In this document: positions 1 to 12,900 of the stretch, piece by piece | Layout of the letters: every line of letters starts with the position of its first letter | Position numbering within the stretch: position 1 is the stretch's first letter | Assembly: GCA_020698575.1 (NCBI GenBank) | Contig: CM036245.1 | Span: 41,013,093-41,077,092 of the forward strand | DNA: 64,000 nucleotides | Direction of reading: 5' to 3' | Source: Bostrychus sinensis | Lineage: Eukaryota > Chordata > Actinopteri > Gobiiformes > Eleotridae | Notes under the pieces: generated by a model | The model's input: only the letters and a program-made list of their open reading frames with translations | The model's database searches: none | What the model was told of the DNA's origin: nothing | Position numbers and translations under genes: made by a program

Positions 1-60
1 TCGGAGCTGGGGCCAAAATTAGAAAACCAGTCTTGGTCGTGGGCCGAATAAGAGTATTGT
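1..60. repeat. possible hAT-type repeat fragment
   Basis: A short GGGCC-rich stretch ending in a gtgggccgaataag motif resembles the inside of the hAT-type repeat that ends near position 1825. It is cut by the window edge. From 61 to 523 I see no gene or repeat that I can name. Confidence 0.25.
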
Positions 61-526
61 ATAAATAATAAAGCCAGCCTCTGTATTTTTGTTCTCAGTT
101 AGGCTACAATAGGCTTTTTAACATAGAATAATACTTCCCCACAGAACTACAGGTGGAGATTTGTGGTTTTAAGGGGCTTTGTAGTTTTGTTTTAAATCAG
201 AACTTGGAACTCAACAACTAACAACAAATAGGCCACAGACTACTGACTAACACTGGCCAATGATTTATTTATTTATTAAGTATTATTTACTGGCACAGAT
301 ACCCAACTTCTCATATAAGACAGATGTTTTTATCAGGTCCACTCTGTTTTACTGTGACAGTGGGTACTACCAGCAGATAAATATTTAGGTGCATGCCATG
401 CCCCTTATGTAAGCCCAGCACAACTTTAACCTGGCTGAGTCAGCACCTACACACAAACACGTATTACAGGCCTACTTTACATTTATTGAGCAAACTACTG
501 TCCACCTCTGTCCTCTGCAAGACATA

Positions 527-1173
527 AGGCCTCGATACACCAAGGCGACTCCCAGACTGCCACCGAAAAGACGGAGCGACAGCTTGTCTCTTTTCGTCTC
601 CTCTCGTTCCCTCCCATTTCCTCACGTCGGATGACCTTTTTCCCTCTTCATACACCGAAGCGACAACAGACCTAAAGACCGTGTCTTGCGCATGCGCGTG
701 ATGTAATTACCCCCCCAAAGCGGCAGATGGCGCTAGCCAGTGAACAAAGATAAACAGAAGTGACACAATGTTTGCGGAGTACATATCCATGTAACGCGCC
801 TTGGTCTGCCACTGTTGTCAGCTTATTTGAACATTTGAGAAGCGTGATAATGGCCAGTTTGGACATTGTTTTGTGTGGATTAGGTGCCGCTGCTCTGTCA
901 CTTTAAGAGGCCAACAAGGAGAAGAAAGCACTTCCGCTAAAATTCCCGTGAGCTGATTGGTGCAGCAGCTGTAGTGCTAGGCCTATCAGAGCGCTTCGTG
1001 CCAAAGACGCCGATTCAACAAGGCCAATAGGCAGAAAACTAGTCAGACGGCCTCCGCCCGGGAGCGATGGGGGCTGACGGCGCATACATATCAAAAGGAC
1101 GTAAATGAGCGACTTGGAAGAACCGTTCAGACGGCTTCAGACGGGTGATCGTCGCCTTGGTGTATGGAGGCCT
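527..1173. mobile_element. MITE, 647 bp, with 23-bp terminal inverted repeats
   Basis: The left end (527-549) and the right end (1151-1173) are inverted copies of one another, differing at one base; the right end contains gtcgccttggtgtatggagg. A 3-bp direct repeat ATA lies outside both ends (524-526, 1174-1176) and is a candidate target-site duplication. There is no coding capacity for a transposase. The superfamily is not certain; a 3-bp A/T duplication fits PIF/Harbinger. From 1174 to 1734 I see nothing identifiable. Confidence 0.65.
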
Positions 1174-1734
1174 ATAGTGTGAGCAGGATTATACCTCTTT
1201 CTAGGCAGGTTTAGCTCGCTGTGTGTTAATGAGTGCATTAGAGCACAAGTAGCAACAGAGAGAAAGGAAAAAGAGCGACGGAGGGCAGTGCTGTGAATGA
1301 ACTTAAACAACTCTCTCCTGATAACTTGGTTTTACTGACAGTGTGACACAGGCTGTGTTTAAACTGCTGCTGTCTGTAGCTTCTGTGTTTAGAGACGGGG
1401 TTTGTACAGGAGATGTTCTTACACTGCTGTGCGGTTGGAGCCTGTTTTTATTACTGCCACATTAGCTCAACAAACAAAGTGTAGAGTGTTTACAAAGAGT
1501 CCCACCTTTTTAAGAAGCTCCTGCTCTCACTGACCCTTCTTTGTCCATTTATTTTGTGGAAAGTTAAAATTTCCTGTTGGAGAATCCTTCACTCTCTCTC
1601 TGCTCCTGCGGCTCGTTAAATGCCGCTCGCTAAAACAGCAGGGGAGGGGAAGTGCCGGTGCAGCGCCGCTTCTGCATTGCATTATGGGAGATGTAGTTCA
1701 AACAGATCGAACACAACATATCACCGGGCCCTTA

Positions 1735-1825
1735 TTAATATAAAATGGAAATAATATCGCGGGCCAAAAGAAATTATCCTGCGGGCCACCTTTGGCCCGC
1801 GGGCCTTGAGTTTGACACATGTACA
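1735..1825 (-). repeat. hAT-type nonautonomous element end
   Basis: The stretch ends with ggcccgcgggccttgagttt followed by tgacacatgt. This is the familiar terminal sequence of a widespread vertebrate hAT-derived repeat (read on the minus strand as TGTCAAACTCAAGGCCCGCG). Only one end can be recognised, so the full extent is unknown. Confidence 0.5.
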
Positions 1826-1913
1826 TTAGACATTTGGACATCACTACAAAATGGCGTGACCACTATATAGTGCGCTATATAGGGATTAGGGAGGACGTTC
1901 GGACACAGCCTAA

Positions 1914-4592
1914 TGCTGCGTTCACACCGGACGCGTTTGAGGCGTCTGGGGCATCTGGTTTACATGTTAAGTCTATGTAAACGCGCGTCTAGACATCCTG
2001 CGGCACAAATCAAGCGTCCAGCGCGGCGCAAATCGGGTTTTGACGCGTCTGACGCTCTAGACGCCAGAGTTGAAAAATCTGAACTTTGCCGAATATTCGC
2101 GGCGTGTTAACCAATCAGGATCTAGCTCCTGCAGTGACGTGGGAGGACGTAGGAAGCGGAGATCCATCAAAACAATCACGGTGGACTTATCGAAGCTGTC
2201 AATGTGAACGTGGAGCTATAAGTTACAGCCTACAGCAGCTCTACTACTTTTATAAAGACAGCAGTCAAAAAGATAGTAACAAGATATAGAGGGGACCTTA
2301 ACTTTAGCGTGTGCTTAGCTGAGCTCGTTGGATTAGCAGTTACTGTACTCCCCAAAACAACAGCAAAAACAGTCTGTGTACCGACTGCTAGCCTATAACC
2401 CGCTAAAACCACTAGAGACCGCTATTAAACAAGAAAAAACTCTTCCATATCTCCGCTCTGCTGCTGGTGTTGAGTGCTTAAAAACAGCAGTAGTGTCCGG
2501 GGGACATGACCTCGCACCGACCCGGGACAGAGGTGAGCAAACCGGCGTGGCCTCAGTTGGATTTAGCCCTGAATGAGCGGCCATTACCCTGGCACAACAG
2601 ACTCCTCCCATGACGCGAATTCGCATCTGAACACATTTGTTTTGACGCGCGAACAGAGCAAAATTGGACGCGCGAATGAAGCATCTGACTTCAAAATGTT
2701 CAAGCGTCCAACTAGACGCGTGGGACTCGAATTTGACGCCTAAAACGCAAACGCGCGTAAGGATGTCCTGCGGCGCGAATCAAGCGTCCAGCACGTCGCG
2801 AATCGGGCTTTGACGCGAGAGTAGCGCGGCACGAATTGAGCGTTGATGCGTGAATCGAGCGTCTGACACCATAGACGCCAGAGTTGAAAAATCTGAACTT
2901 TGCTGAATATTCGCGGCGCATTAAACCAATCAGGATCTAGCTCTTGCAGTGACGTGGGAGGACGTAGAAAGCGGAGATCCATCAAAACAATCACGGCGGA
3001 CTTATCAAGGCTGTCAATGTGAACCTGCTATAAGCTACAGCTTACAGCAGCTCTGCTACTTTTATAAAGACAGCAGTCAAAAAGATAGTAAAGAGGGGAC
3101 CTTAACTTTAGCGTGTGCTGAGCTGAGCACGTTGGATTAGCAGTTAGTGCACTCCCCAAAACAAAAGGAAAAACAGTCTGTGTACCGAGTGCTAGCCTAG
3201 CCTATAACCTGCTAAAACCACTAGAGACCGCTATTGAACAAGAAAAAAACTCCTCAATATCTCTGCTCTCCTGCTGGTGTTGAGTGCTTAAAAATAGCAG
3301 TAGTGTCCTGTCCTCGTACCGACACGGGACACAGGTGAGCAAACCGGCATGGTCTCAGTTGGAATAGACCCTTTTCACGTGACGTCAGACAACTTCCGTT
3401 TTGAGACGACGGGATGCATCTTCATTTCCGGTGCTGGGCTTGTCCCATAAGAAACTCACCCAGACTTTTTTCAAATTGCCATTTACAAGTTTACACAATA
3501 TACAGCGATTTTCAAATGGTTATTTACCCACAAAACGTTCAAAACTTGTGAAAGGATATTAATTCTTCAACGAAGGATACTTGGATTATGATGTGAGTGC
3601 TTTGTTATGTAGCTAGATAGCGTTAGCAACATGGCTAAGTGATAGAGCTGCGCTATAAAACAGTGTTAGATCATGTCATGATCTGAGTTTCTGAATATTT
3701 GACAATCTGCTTATCAGGAAATACCACTGGATAGTATTACAGTATATTTTCATTTAGTAAAGCTCTGTGCTCAAACACTGACTCTGCTGTAGTGATCAGT
3801 CTGTGACAAAAAAATTGACTTTTCACATCTACTGCCAAAACTACAATGGTTTGTATTATGAATATACTTACAACAATCTGACTGTTTAACGTATAATGAG
3901 GGATCAGAGCCAGAAGTCAGTGAAACATGCTCAGACCAAACTAAATTACTCACTATACTCATAGAGCTTCATTAGAAGAGCTAGAGCTAATTAGAAGTTC
4001 ATTGCAGTACTATGCAGTGAGCCTTTCAGACAAGCAGACTGTCATTCATTTAGATCGTAACATAATCTAATATTGTTTTATCGCACACCCCGTTAGACAT
4101 ATTGCTAACGCTACAGCATTAACAACTACTAGCTTTAGCTACAAGAGAAAACACTTACCTTCATAATCAAATAAGTAACCTTCAATGAAAAATGTATATC
4201 CTTTTTCGAGTTTTGACTGTTTTGTCAGTGAATTTTCATCAGCAAATCTCTGTACATCATGTAGCCTTATATTTGGCAAATTTTTAAGACGAGTAAATTA
4301 CATACTGGCGAGCAGCAGCACTGGAAATGAAGATACATCCCATCGTCTCAAAACGGAAGTTGTCTGGCGTCATCGTAAAAAGGTCCTATTAGCGCTGAAT
4401 GAGCGGCCATTACCCTGGCACAACAGACTCCTCCCATGACGCGAATTCGCGTCTGAACAAATTTGTTTTGACGCGCGAACAGAGCGAATTGGACGCGCGA
4501 ATAAAGCGTCTGACTTCAAAATGTTCAAGCGTCCAACGAAACGCGTCTGACGCGAATTTGACGCCTCAAACGCGTCCGGTGTGAACGCAGCA
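1914..4592. mobile_element. PIF/Harbinger-like nonautonomous element, composite
   Basis: Terminal inverted repeats starting tgctgcgttcacaccggacg lie at 1914 and, inverted, at 4592. Both are flanked by TAA (1911-1913, 4593-4595), the TWA duplication expected for PIF/Harbinger. The inside is rich in acgcg and gaatcaagcg motifs. A block at about 2085-2590 recurs at about 2915-3360, followed by a split tail at 4391-4592, so the element is a tandem composite of two related copies. No transposase ORF is present. A second transposon is nested at 3363-4390. Confidence 0.75.
3363..4390. mobile_element. nested MITE inside the Harbinger element
   Basis: The left end (from 3363) and the right end (to 4390) are inverted copies over about 65-70 bp. 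Both contain acaacttccgttttgagacg and the sequence leading to tcttcatttcc. The internal duplication of the host element gives a natural empty site: near 2550-2575 the same host sequence runs uninterrupted across the insertion point. The exact duplication length is unclear. No transposase ORF is visible. Confidence 0.65.
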
Positions 4593-5127
4593 TAAGTCTT
4601 ATCCTACATTAACAAGATGGCCGCTGGAATTGTCACCGAAGCGGTTGCCATGTCCACTCTAGTGTTCTATTCATCTCTATCCAATTAACAAGCTGAAAAA
4701 TATCCAATCCAATCATCCAGTAAATAGCAAACTTTACTGCTTACAATGTCGCAGGGCCCAACTAGCTCTACCAGGTATTAACAGTACACACGTCTGCTTC
4801 TGCCGGTGATTAGCAAGCCGCGAGCCTAGCACAATGCTAAAGCTAACAGTGACAGAACAAAGCCAAACACCATTTAACGTTAGCTAACGTTAGTGCGGTT
4901 GGGTGGTTTGGTTGAACAAATTACAACATAACGCTAATGGTTAGAGGTGAGCTTGTTTTAACATATATTTAACGTTATAGCTTCAACAACTGACTAAAAT
5001 ACGCTAAATGCCACAAACGTTTAATCGGGTGCAAGACTAAGATGTTTCAGTGCCCTGCCAGATGAATAAATTCATTAACAGATTACTGTGTGTTAGTCGT
5101 ATGGGTTTTGTCCTAAAAAGAGCTCAC

Positions 5128-5205
5128 CGTGGCCATTCCGTCGGTTTTCTGCCTCTTAGTTGCCCTGCCGTCTTCGCTGTAGTAACGGCTTGCTGCAGTA
5201 GCCAT
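5128..5205 (-). CDS. hnRNP L / hnRNP L-like, first coding exon
   Basis: Read leftward, an ATG at 5205 opens 26 codons beginning MATAASRYYSEDGRATKRQK, followed by a GTGAGC splice donor at 5127. The RYY...GR..KR.KTD pattern matches the N-terminus of hnRNP L, an RNA-binding splicing regulator of the nucleus. The RRM domains would lie on later exons, and none is seen from 1 to 5127, so they probably lie beyond the window. In human, HNRNPLL lies on the same strand close downstream of SRSF7, and here srsf7 also reads toward this exon. Synteny therefore favours hnrnpll, while the residues look as much like hnrnpl. One exon alone cannot settle the paralogue. Confidence 0.6.
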
Positions 5206-5330
5206 GTTGTCCCGGTTATAAAGGATGGTTGTGGTGGTGAGTTCCAATACACCAAAATGTGAAGAAAAACGACACTCATTTTGTGCCGCCCACACAGAGA
5301 CTATGTGCTCTGATTGGTCCTGAGACCTGC
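5206..5330 (-). promoter_or_regulatory. probable promoter / 5' UTR of the hnRNP L-like gene
   Basis: The sequence directly upstream of the first ATG is open in frame but not protein-like. It contains an ATTGG (inverted CCAAT) box near 5312. No TATA box is obvious. The transcription start is not determined. Confidence 0.3.
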
Positions 5331-5469
5331 CAATCCACCGTCACAAACCATAGAAGGTCATACATTTTTTTTTCCCTTGATCCCCTATTTGACCAGTGGA
5401 TATGTCTACGACCCTTACATTTCCTACCTGACACGCACTAATTTTTTATCTTGACTATTACTGAGGAAA

Positions 5470-6981
5470 AAGTAATATATTTTACTAAATTTCACAGCAT
5501 AAAAAAAAAAAGAAAAGCAGAACAATTATCAACATCAATCATCAAACCTTCACAATGAGCATATTACAATGTACAGTCATTTTCTCCACAAAATTTCTGC
5601 AACCATTTATGCATTAGCCAGTCTCCCTTACATTCAGGGTTTGTGTTGTCCATTACACAGAAAACATCTGAGCATTGTGTTCTTAAATAAAACCTAAAAA
5701 CCCAAATAGCTAATTTTCATAGGTAATGACAAATGTACACATCAACACACGTTTTTACTCATTTATGCCACACAAATATATCAGGTTTTCTTTCTTTTTC
5801 GTTGCGATTATCATTCAGCCCTTGCGACCCACTGTGAAGCTTTGGTGACCCTGTGTGGGGGTCTCACCGACCAAGCAGAACTCTTTTTTTTTCCCTTAAC
5901 CACAGAGCCGACATGAGTAGATAGGCAGTGACTAGATCCTTTTGACTTGAGCTAGACCTGTATTTTTTTTTTAAAATAGATGTACAATTTAACATTTAGC
6001 CTTAGGTCAAACACCACCATCTTCTCCAGTGGGTCCAGAGAGTTTGACTGTTTCTGGATTACGTTCACCCTCTTCACAATAGATGTCAGATAGTGTCATA
6101 GCCAGTGTTCAGAGACTGTGACAGCTGGAAGTGTTCCTGATGCATGCAGTGATTTCCAGAACAAAATCATGTTCTTAAGGCAGAGCTGGAGATCACCCCC
6201 TACATACAATACTAATGACTGTGCCTTTCTAAAATGTTTCTTTTATACCAACACATCTTACTAAAGTGAAGCCTGTTGACATAATTAGTTGCAAAATGCT
6301 CTGCTGGATGTTTTATGGGGAAACTTTTGAGACATGTTTGTGCCATCAAATTCCAGCTGAGCTTTGTATTTCGCTTCTGCATTACACACAAGATGTGCAC
6401 CACCTATCGATTACTAAAAGAAAATGCCACAAGAAATGTTGAAAATATTTATTCCAAAATAAAACTGGCACCATTTTCAAACAAGCAAGACAAATCAAAT
6501 CTTTGCATTGTTGCATTAAAATGGTCAACCTGTAATCACACAGAACAATTTAGTACATACTGAGGCTGACATTTGTAAAAAGGGGGAGTGCAGCACAAAA
6601 CACCAGGAATGTGACAAACGCACAGAACGTGAGCTATGCTGAATAGTCTCAAAAAAAAAAAAAAAGAAAAAAAAAAACCCTTGTAGTTTAGGCCTTAATC
6701 CGTAAAAGCATTGCTAACATACCAACTGTTACATGGCTAAGCAAATGTTAAAATTCAATGTAACATGCAGTATTACCTTAGATTTTCTCATAGCCGCTAC
6801 TCAGTTGGACAAAGTCAAAGTACACACCAGTCTCCTTTGAAAGAATAAGACAGAATTTTCCACAGTGCACAAAATAAGCCCCCCAAGAGGTTCATTAGCA
6901 CACTGTGACAATCTAAAGAAGGGCTGGAATAGCAGATACAGTATAGGGCTGAGGGTCTGTTTACAAGCAGAAAAAAACTTC
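5470..6981 (-). other. srsf7 3' UTR and intergenic spacer
   Basis: This lies downstream of the srsf7 stop codon. A minus-strand AATAAA (tttatt at 6448-6453) is a plausible polyadenylation signal about 530 bp after the stop. A poly-A/T tract lies at 6650-6678. No ORF here has family features. Confidence 0.35.
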
Positions 6982-9900
6982 TTAGTCGTCCGCTGGCGTG
7001 GCGCTTCTGGCAGGACTTGCTGACCTGGAACGACTGAAATAAAGATTTAACAGTTAGATTATGACCACTAGAACACAACAACAATCCAGAAACTAGCCCC
7101 ACACTCCACACATTACACCGTGAGTACTGAGCGCTCATTACTGGAGGGGTCCACCTCATTTCCACCAAGTGGTACAGTCTGAAACCATTCCCGTTTCCTT
7201 ATGGGAGTGCTATACTAGATGTAGCCAGGTTCAGAAGGCAACATCAGTGTCAAGAAGCTAGTTTATTGAAAGGTTTGGTCTACTGGAGTTTGTATTTTAG
7301 CCACAGTCTATCTTTACTGAGTCGTGACAGACATACATTTACGCCCTTTTAAAATCGACTTATACTTACCTTGGATGAAATGCTCGCTGACCTTCTGTAA
7401 GCCCGATTATATGATATGGGCAGCACTTAATTTGGGGAACACAATGGATGGCACTGAGCAGGAAGAAAAAGGGTAACAAACATGTTGCCATAAAGCCTGC
7501 AAAGAACCCGTACTTTTTACCTTTTATTTAAGTTTCAATTACTGGTGTGTAAACAAGTTTTAAAGTAATTAATAGTCTATTTAATTAAAAAAAACACTAT
7601 ATAAAACACTCAAAACAGGTGATGGATACTGTTAAATAGGTCTTGGTACCAAGTGGTGGGGAGTGGGGGAACATGTTCCCCCTCAAATTAAGCTCTGGAG
7701 TTGGGTAACATTAAAGCCACATCAAAAGAAATCTACACTTCTGATACTAATATTTTAACATGTAAAGCCAAAGCCATGCCTTATTTTACAGTCCTATGTG
7801 AACTGCAACTATCACTATAGTTTGGGAGTACCATTATGTCATATGAACTGATTCGACTGTACCACTTGGTAGGAAAAGGCTTTACTGCGATACTAGCTAT
7901 CCTGTGGCTGAACAATAATCTAAGCAAGTCTGCATATTCTTAATCAAGTCAAATTGTGTACAGGTCCATCAGCCACAGTAGTATATTCAACATCCATGTG
8001 CCAACAATGAATGCATTCTTGAAACTCCATTGCTTCAAACTGATGAAACTGGAGTCCTATCACCATATACTGACCACCTCACAAGGCCTGTTTTAAAATA
8101 CACATGGGCGTCTCACACACTCAGTCACCAACACACTTGTACCAGCACACATTCTGGACATGCTTGACAGGCTCATTCTTATCTTTTATCAGCACTGCTT
8201 CAAACTATAGGCCAGTAACTGCTTTACCCATCAACATGAGTTTTTCAGGGGGTTGTTTTTTGGTTACCTTTGGAGACAGTAGCAGAAACAACAAGTACAG
8301 AGAAGCGAAGGATGATACGACTGAAGGACGGATGACTACAACTCGGAGAGACACTGCGCAGGGAGGCTCTTGAAGACTGATCTCTCGTCAGCTCTCTCTT
8401 TGACTTTCAGAAGCTAAGAGGCTGAAGAACGCTGGTAGGTAGTGGGGGGGGGGGGGTCTGGTAGGTAGGGGAATGGATTTAAATTGATGTAGCACTGATC
8501 TGTGTGGATCAGCCCCCAGTACGTCTGAAGGCTGGCTGACTCTAGAAGAACAACTCTATGTGAGCACAGGCTGATCTCGTCTGAGCGTGCGCCGGTCGAA
8601 AAGACGGGTGCCCCTTCGCTACGGGGAGGTCGCTGTCTAACACCAGCTGCAGGCGGAGGCTGATCTCAGGTCAGCGCTAAGTCACCCTCCCGCAGGACGT
8701 ACACACCGCCAAGTGGCAGAGCCTGGGCCTGGGCTCAGCTGCAGTGTCAATGCAGTGCTCAGGTCCCACCATACGCTTTAAAGAAAATATGAAAAATAAA
8801 CAAAACTGTGCTGCAAAAATCCTATTGATGCTAACCAATGGTGCCGTTTCATCTGAACTACAATGTAAGAATTTTAGAAGATACTGCAGTGATTAGATTA
8901 AAATAACACTACCACTAAGTACCATTAATGAACATATAAAAGATCTATTCTGATTTGTTATGCAATGTTTATTAGACTAGGGCACACAAATGCATTTGAT
9001 TGGTTTAGACACATCATAGCCCATCTTGCTGTCTTTTACCTGCTTTTGTTTCAAAAAGATCACAAGCTCACATAGCTTTTAAGGCCAGACAGTGGTCTGC
9101 ACCACTGCCTACTGTCTAAAGCCTTCATCAGCAGAGGACTCGGCAGAGAAACATCTTTCTGGTGAGAGGGTTGAAGAGGGTCCTTGTGGTAGTTCTCACA
9201 GCCATGCGGTGACAGTTAGGCCTTGACTGGTGGTACATGTTTTCACATCTCACTAACAGAAGGCCTAGCAAGACTAAAATGCCTTTCAAATGGGAGAAAA
9301 ATTGGACTGACTGTTTACCTGTTCCTCTTGTTAGATGAATGTGACCGAGAGCGGGAGCGAGAAACAGAGCGTCCTCTGGGCACAGAGCCAGACCGAGACC
9401 TAGAACGACTTCAAACAAAAATATGGCACAGATTGAGGAAAACTCCAACAGGGATGTTGCCATATTAGACTAAGACTAAAATACATACTACATACATTCA
9501 CATACAGATAGGTCCATAAATATTTGGACACCAACAATTTATTTTAGCTGTTCACCAACATATTCAAAATACAGTTATATAATTAATAAGTGCTTAAAGT
9601 GAAGACTCTCAGTCGTAATCTGAGGCTATTAACATGCAAATTGGAGGAAGGGTTTAGGAATTACAGCTCTTATGTATATGTAGCCACCTCTTTTTCAAGT
9701 AGTCAGAAATAATTGGACAAATTAACATTACAATAAATGAAATGTTCACTGTTAATACTTTGGGGATGTCCATCGGCTCCAGACTGTCATCTCCTTCAAA
9801 GAATTTTATTTTGTCAAAGTCTAATGTGGACTTTCTATTGTTGAGGCTCAATTATGTGACTCGCAAATGTGTAAAAAAAGAAGGTGATGAACTCCACTGA

Positions 9901-12900
9901 TTGTGAACTTCTGTAAAAAAAAGTCCCATCAGACCTGGGTGGTATTTACATATGTATAGACTAGATAAAAAACAATCCGTGTTCTATTTAACATGAATTA
10001 TGACGTTAGTACAATTAGAGCTCTTTTTGCCTAACGTTCTGAGGAAGCTGTCATCTGTACAAGCTAAGGTGAGTTAACTTTAGCGACTATGGCTTATTTA
10101 GTAACAATTTCATTCCTTATTATGCCACAAAAACTGTCTGGTTTCATTCAAATGTGCTGTGTGCAGTTTAAAAACTTGTCATGGTTCCACTGTTCTCCTC
10201 TGATACTCTCACAGCCTGACCAGTGCACACAGCCACAGTCGTTAAATGTGTGATCCCCAGTCTTTCAGTTGTCAGAACTAAATCTGCTGAATCCAGTCAG
10301 TGTGTGCTCCTAGTCTTTTCAAAATCTGTAACTGGAGAAGTCATGCAGTGTGTCCCCAGCTTTAGACACTGATCAACCTACTTTCTGGAGAGTGTTCTTC
10401 ACTAAGATGCATGTTGTGAATGGTTTTTCTTCACCATTTGTTTCAGACTAAGGATGGTCTGGTTCCCTTTCACAGAGACTGCATTTTGTGGGTTCCCAGC
10501 AAAAGCTTTCAAATACAATTGCCACACCTGGACTCAAGTACAGACCTTTTACCTGCTCCATTTATGATGGATTAATGGAGGGAAATGGCCCATGAAAAAA
10601 CTTTTGAGGCAACTGCCTTACTACTTTTGAGACCCTGAAAAAGAGGCAGCTGCACAATAAAGACCTGTATTTCCTAAGCCATTCCTCCCATTTGGTTGTG
10701 AATTTCAGATTACAGCTGAGAGTCTGCACATTACGTCCATATGAATTATATAACTGTATTCCAAGTATGTTTTAGTAAACAGCTATAATAATAAAACTTG
10801 CCAGTGTCCAAATATTTATGGACCCAACTGTGCATACAGTCTACAGCCAAACTTAAACCAAGATCTCTTAAGGGCCTCTCAAAACGTTGGTTTCTGCATG
10901 CTTCACAAGAGCCCACCTACCTTCTCACTGGAGTCCTGGATTTGGAACGTGCAGGAGAGCCAGACCTGAGGGGACAGAAGAGCAACCTTTAAAATACACT
11001 TTTCTCTACCCATTCCAATCTCTGCACACACCACTTCTCCACTGGAATTATTTCGTAAGAGTTTAGATTTTCTGCCTAAGTAGGTTCGGGGTGACCATTT
11101 CCTGCTGTATCCTGGCCAGGTAGGGCCAAGGCTACAACCCCAAGCTGCATGCTCTTTTATGCAGCGCACTTGTCTTCTCAGCAGGAGGAGAGTGAGTGCT
11201 TGTGTGAATGAAAGCACGAGGCTGATGCAACCCTAATGAGCCAGAGGAGTGATAAAGTTTATTAGAGCTGAGAAAGGCAGCGAGAGGAGCTGGTTAGTCG
11301 ACTACAGGCTTAAAATGTAGAGCAATATCAAAGTGCAGTTCAGCAATTAAGTCCCAAACTCTTTTTAGACTGTAAGGCAGAGGACATCAACTTGTTCAGC
11401 CCTCAATTCCACATTTAACACCACAACGCCATAATTATTTGGAGCCTTTAGCTGACATTCTGCTCTGAGAAGTGTCTCTTTTGGCCATACTTTGGTCCTC
11501 CATGACTCATATTTTGTGCATGAGGCCACCTGATCATTGGAGATTTAGGAGAGGGTCACTCACATCACATATGTTGTCAAACACCAGGTTTATTGACAGG
11601 TGGTTGTGTGTACAATGGCATTAGCATGCAGTTTCATAAATAAAGAGTGCCATTGTGCTTACCTGCTTCTGCGCCTGGAATAGGAGGGAGAACGACGGCG
11701 GCTCCTAGAATTACACAGGCAGAACATAACCAGACAAAATTTAAAAACAAGAAAACACTTCTTTCTGGTGTAAGATTTCTCTGAGCTTTCTCCTATGTTA
11801 TGCCCTGATCTAAAACATACCTCAAGCCGTTTTTGTTTTGTTTCATTCACGCCTGTTTGAGTAATTCTGTATTCTCCGGGGCAGAGTTTCTGAGATCTCA
11901 AAACACTCTCCCAAGATCCCCCCACGCCCTCTACCTCCACTCTGCTCTCATTTTTTCAATTTGTAGTAAAATGGCTTCATACTAAAAGTTTGAAGCAGTG
12001 AAGTTCCTTTTATGCTTCAAAATGTTCAATAGACCACAACAGTCCGCATTCTCCTGCCCTCTGCTAGTCTCTTGTTTCTTCATGGCCCCAGTAGAGTTAT
12101 TATAAACATTTTCTTTATAGTCATGTTTATAATAACTTTAATGTTTTTAAAGGTTGCAAAACATACTGCTGTTCTGGAGGTGACCAAGACTGGTTTACAA
12201 ATATGAATAAAAGCAGAATATAGACCCTTTAAAGACATTGTACATGACACTATCTGAAGTTACATGTGAATGAATTTATGACTATTCTGCTGTAGACCTG
12301 AATTTACAGTGGTACAATGAACACAAGAAACCAATATAGAGTATGAAGAAAGAGCTTACATACCGGCTGTAACTGCGGCTGCGTGAACGAGAGCGGTAAC
12401 GGCGACCATGAGAGCGAGAGCGAGACCGGGAGCGAGACCGGGACCTGGAATAGAAAAAGATTCAGTTCTTAAAGGCTCCTGGGGCCAAAAATACCAATTA
12501 GAAGAATTAGTCGCCAAACTAAACTTTGGATAAGGACAGTAATAACAGGTTTAACCAAACAGGTTTTCCAGAATAATGGTGATCAGTTGGCTAAATGTTG
12601 CTCTCAAGTGTATCCACAAGTGTTTGTTTGGGTTTTGCAGGGACAGTCATACTTGGGGGTGCAGAGGGATTACATAGTCATATTCAATGCAATTAACGTT
12701 AAAAAAAAAAAAAAATCATCACGGAGAAACTTAGCTAAAGTGTTTACAGTGTGGACTTAATCGGAGGGCTGTTGCCAGCTTTGCAGTGTCCAAATCTTCA
12801 TACAGTCTGCTGTAGGCTACATGTCCTATATAAGTAACTATCATAAGTAGCCTATGTGAAAGTGCTGTAACATGACTGCTAATGCTCCTGAGTTTCATTC

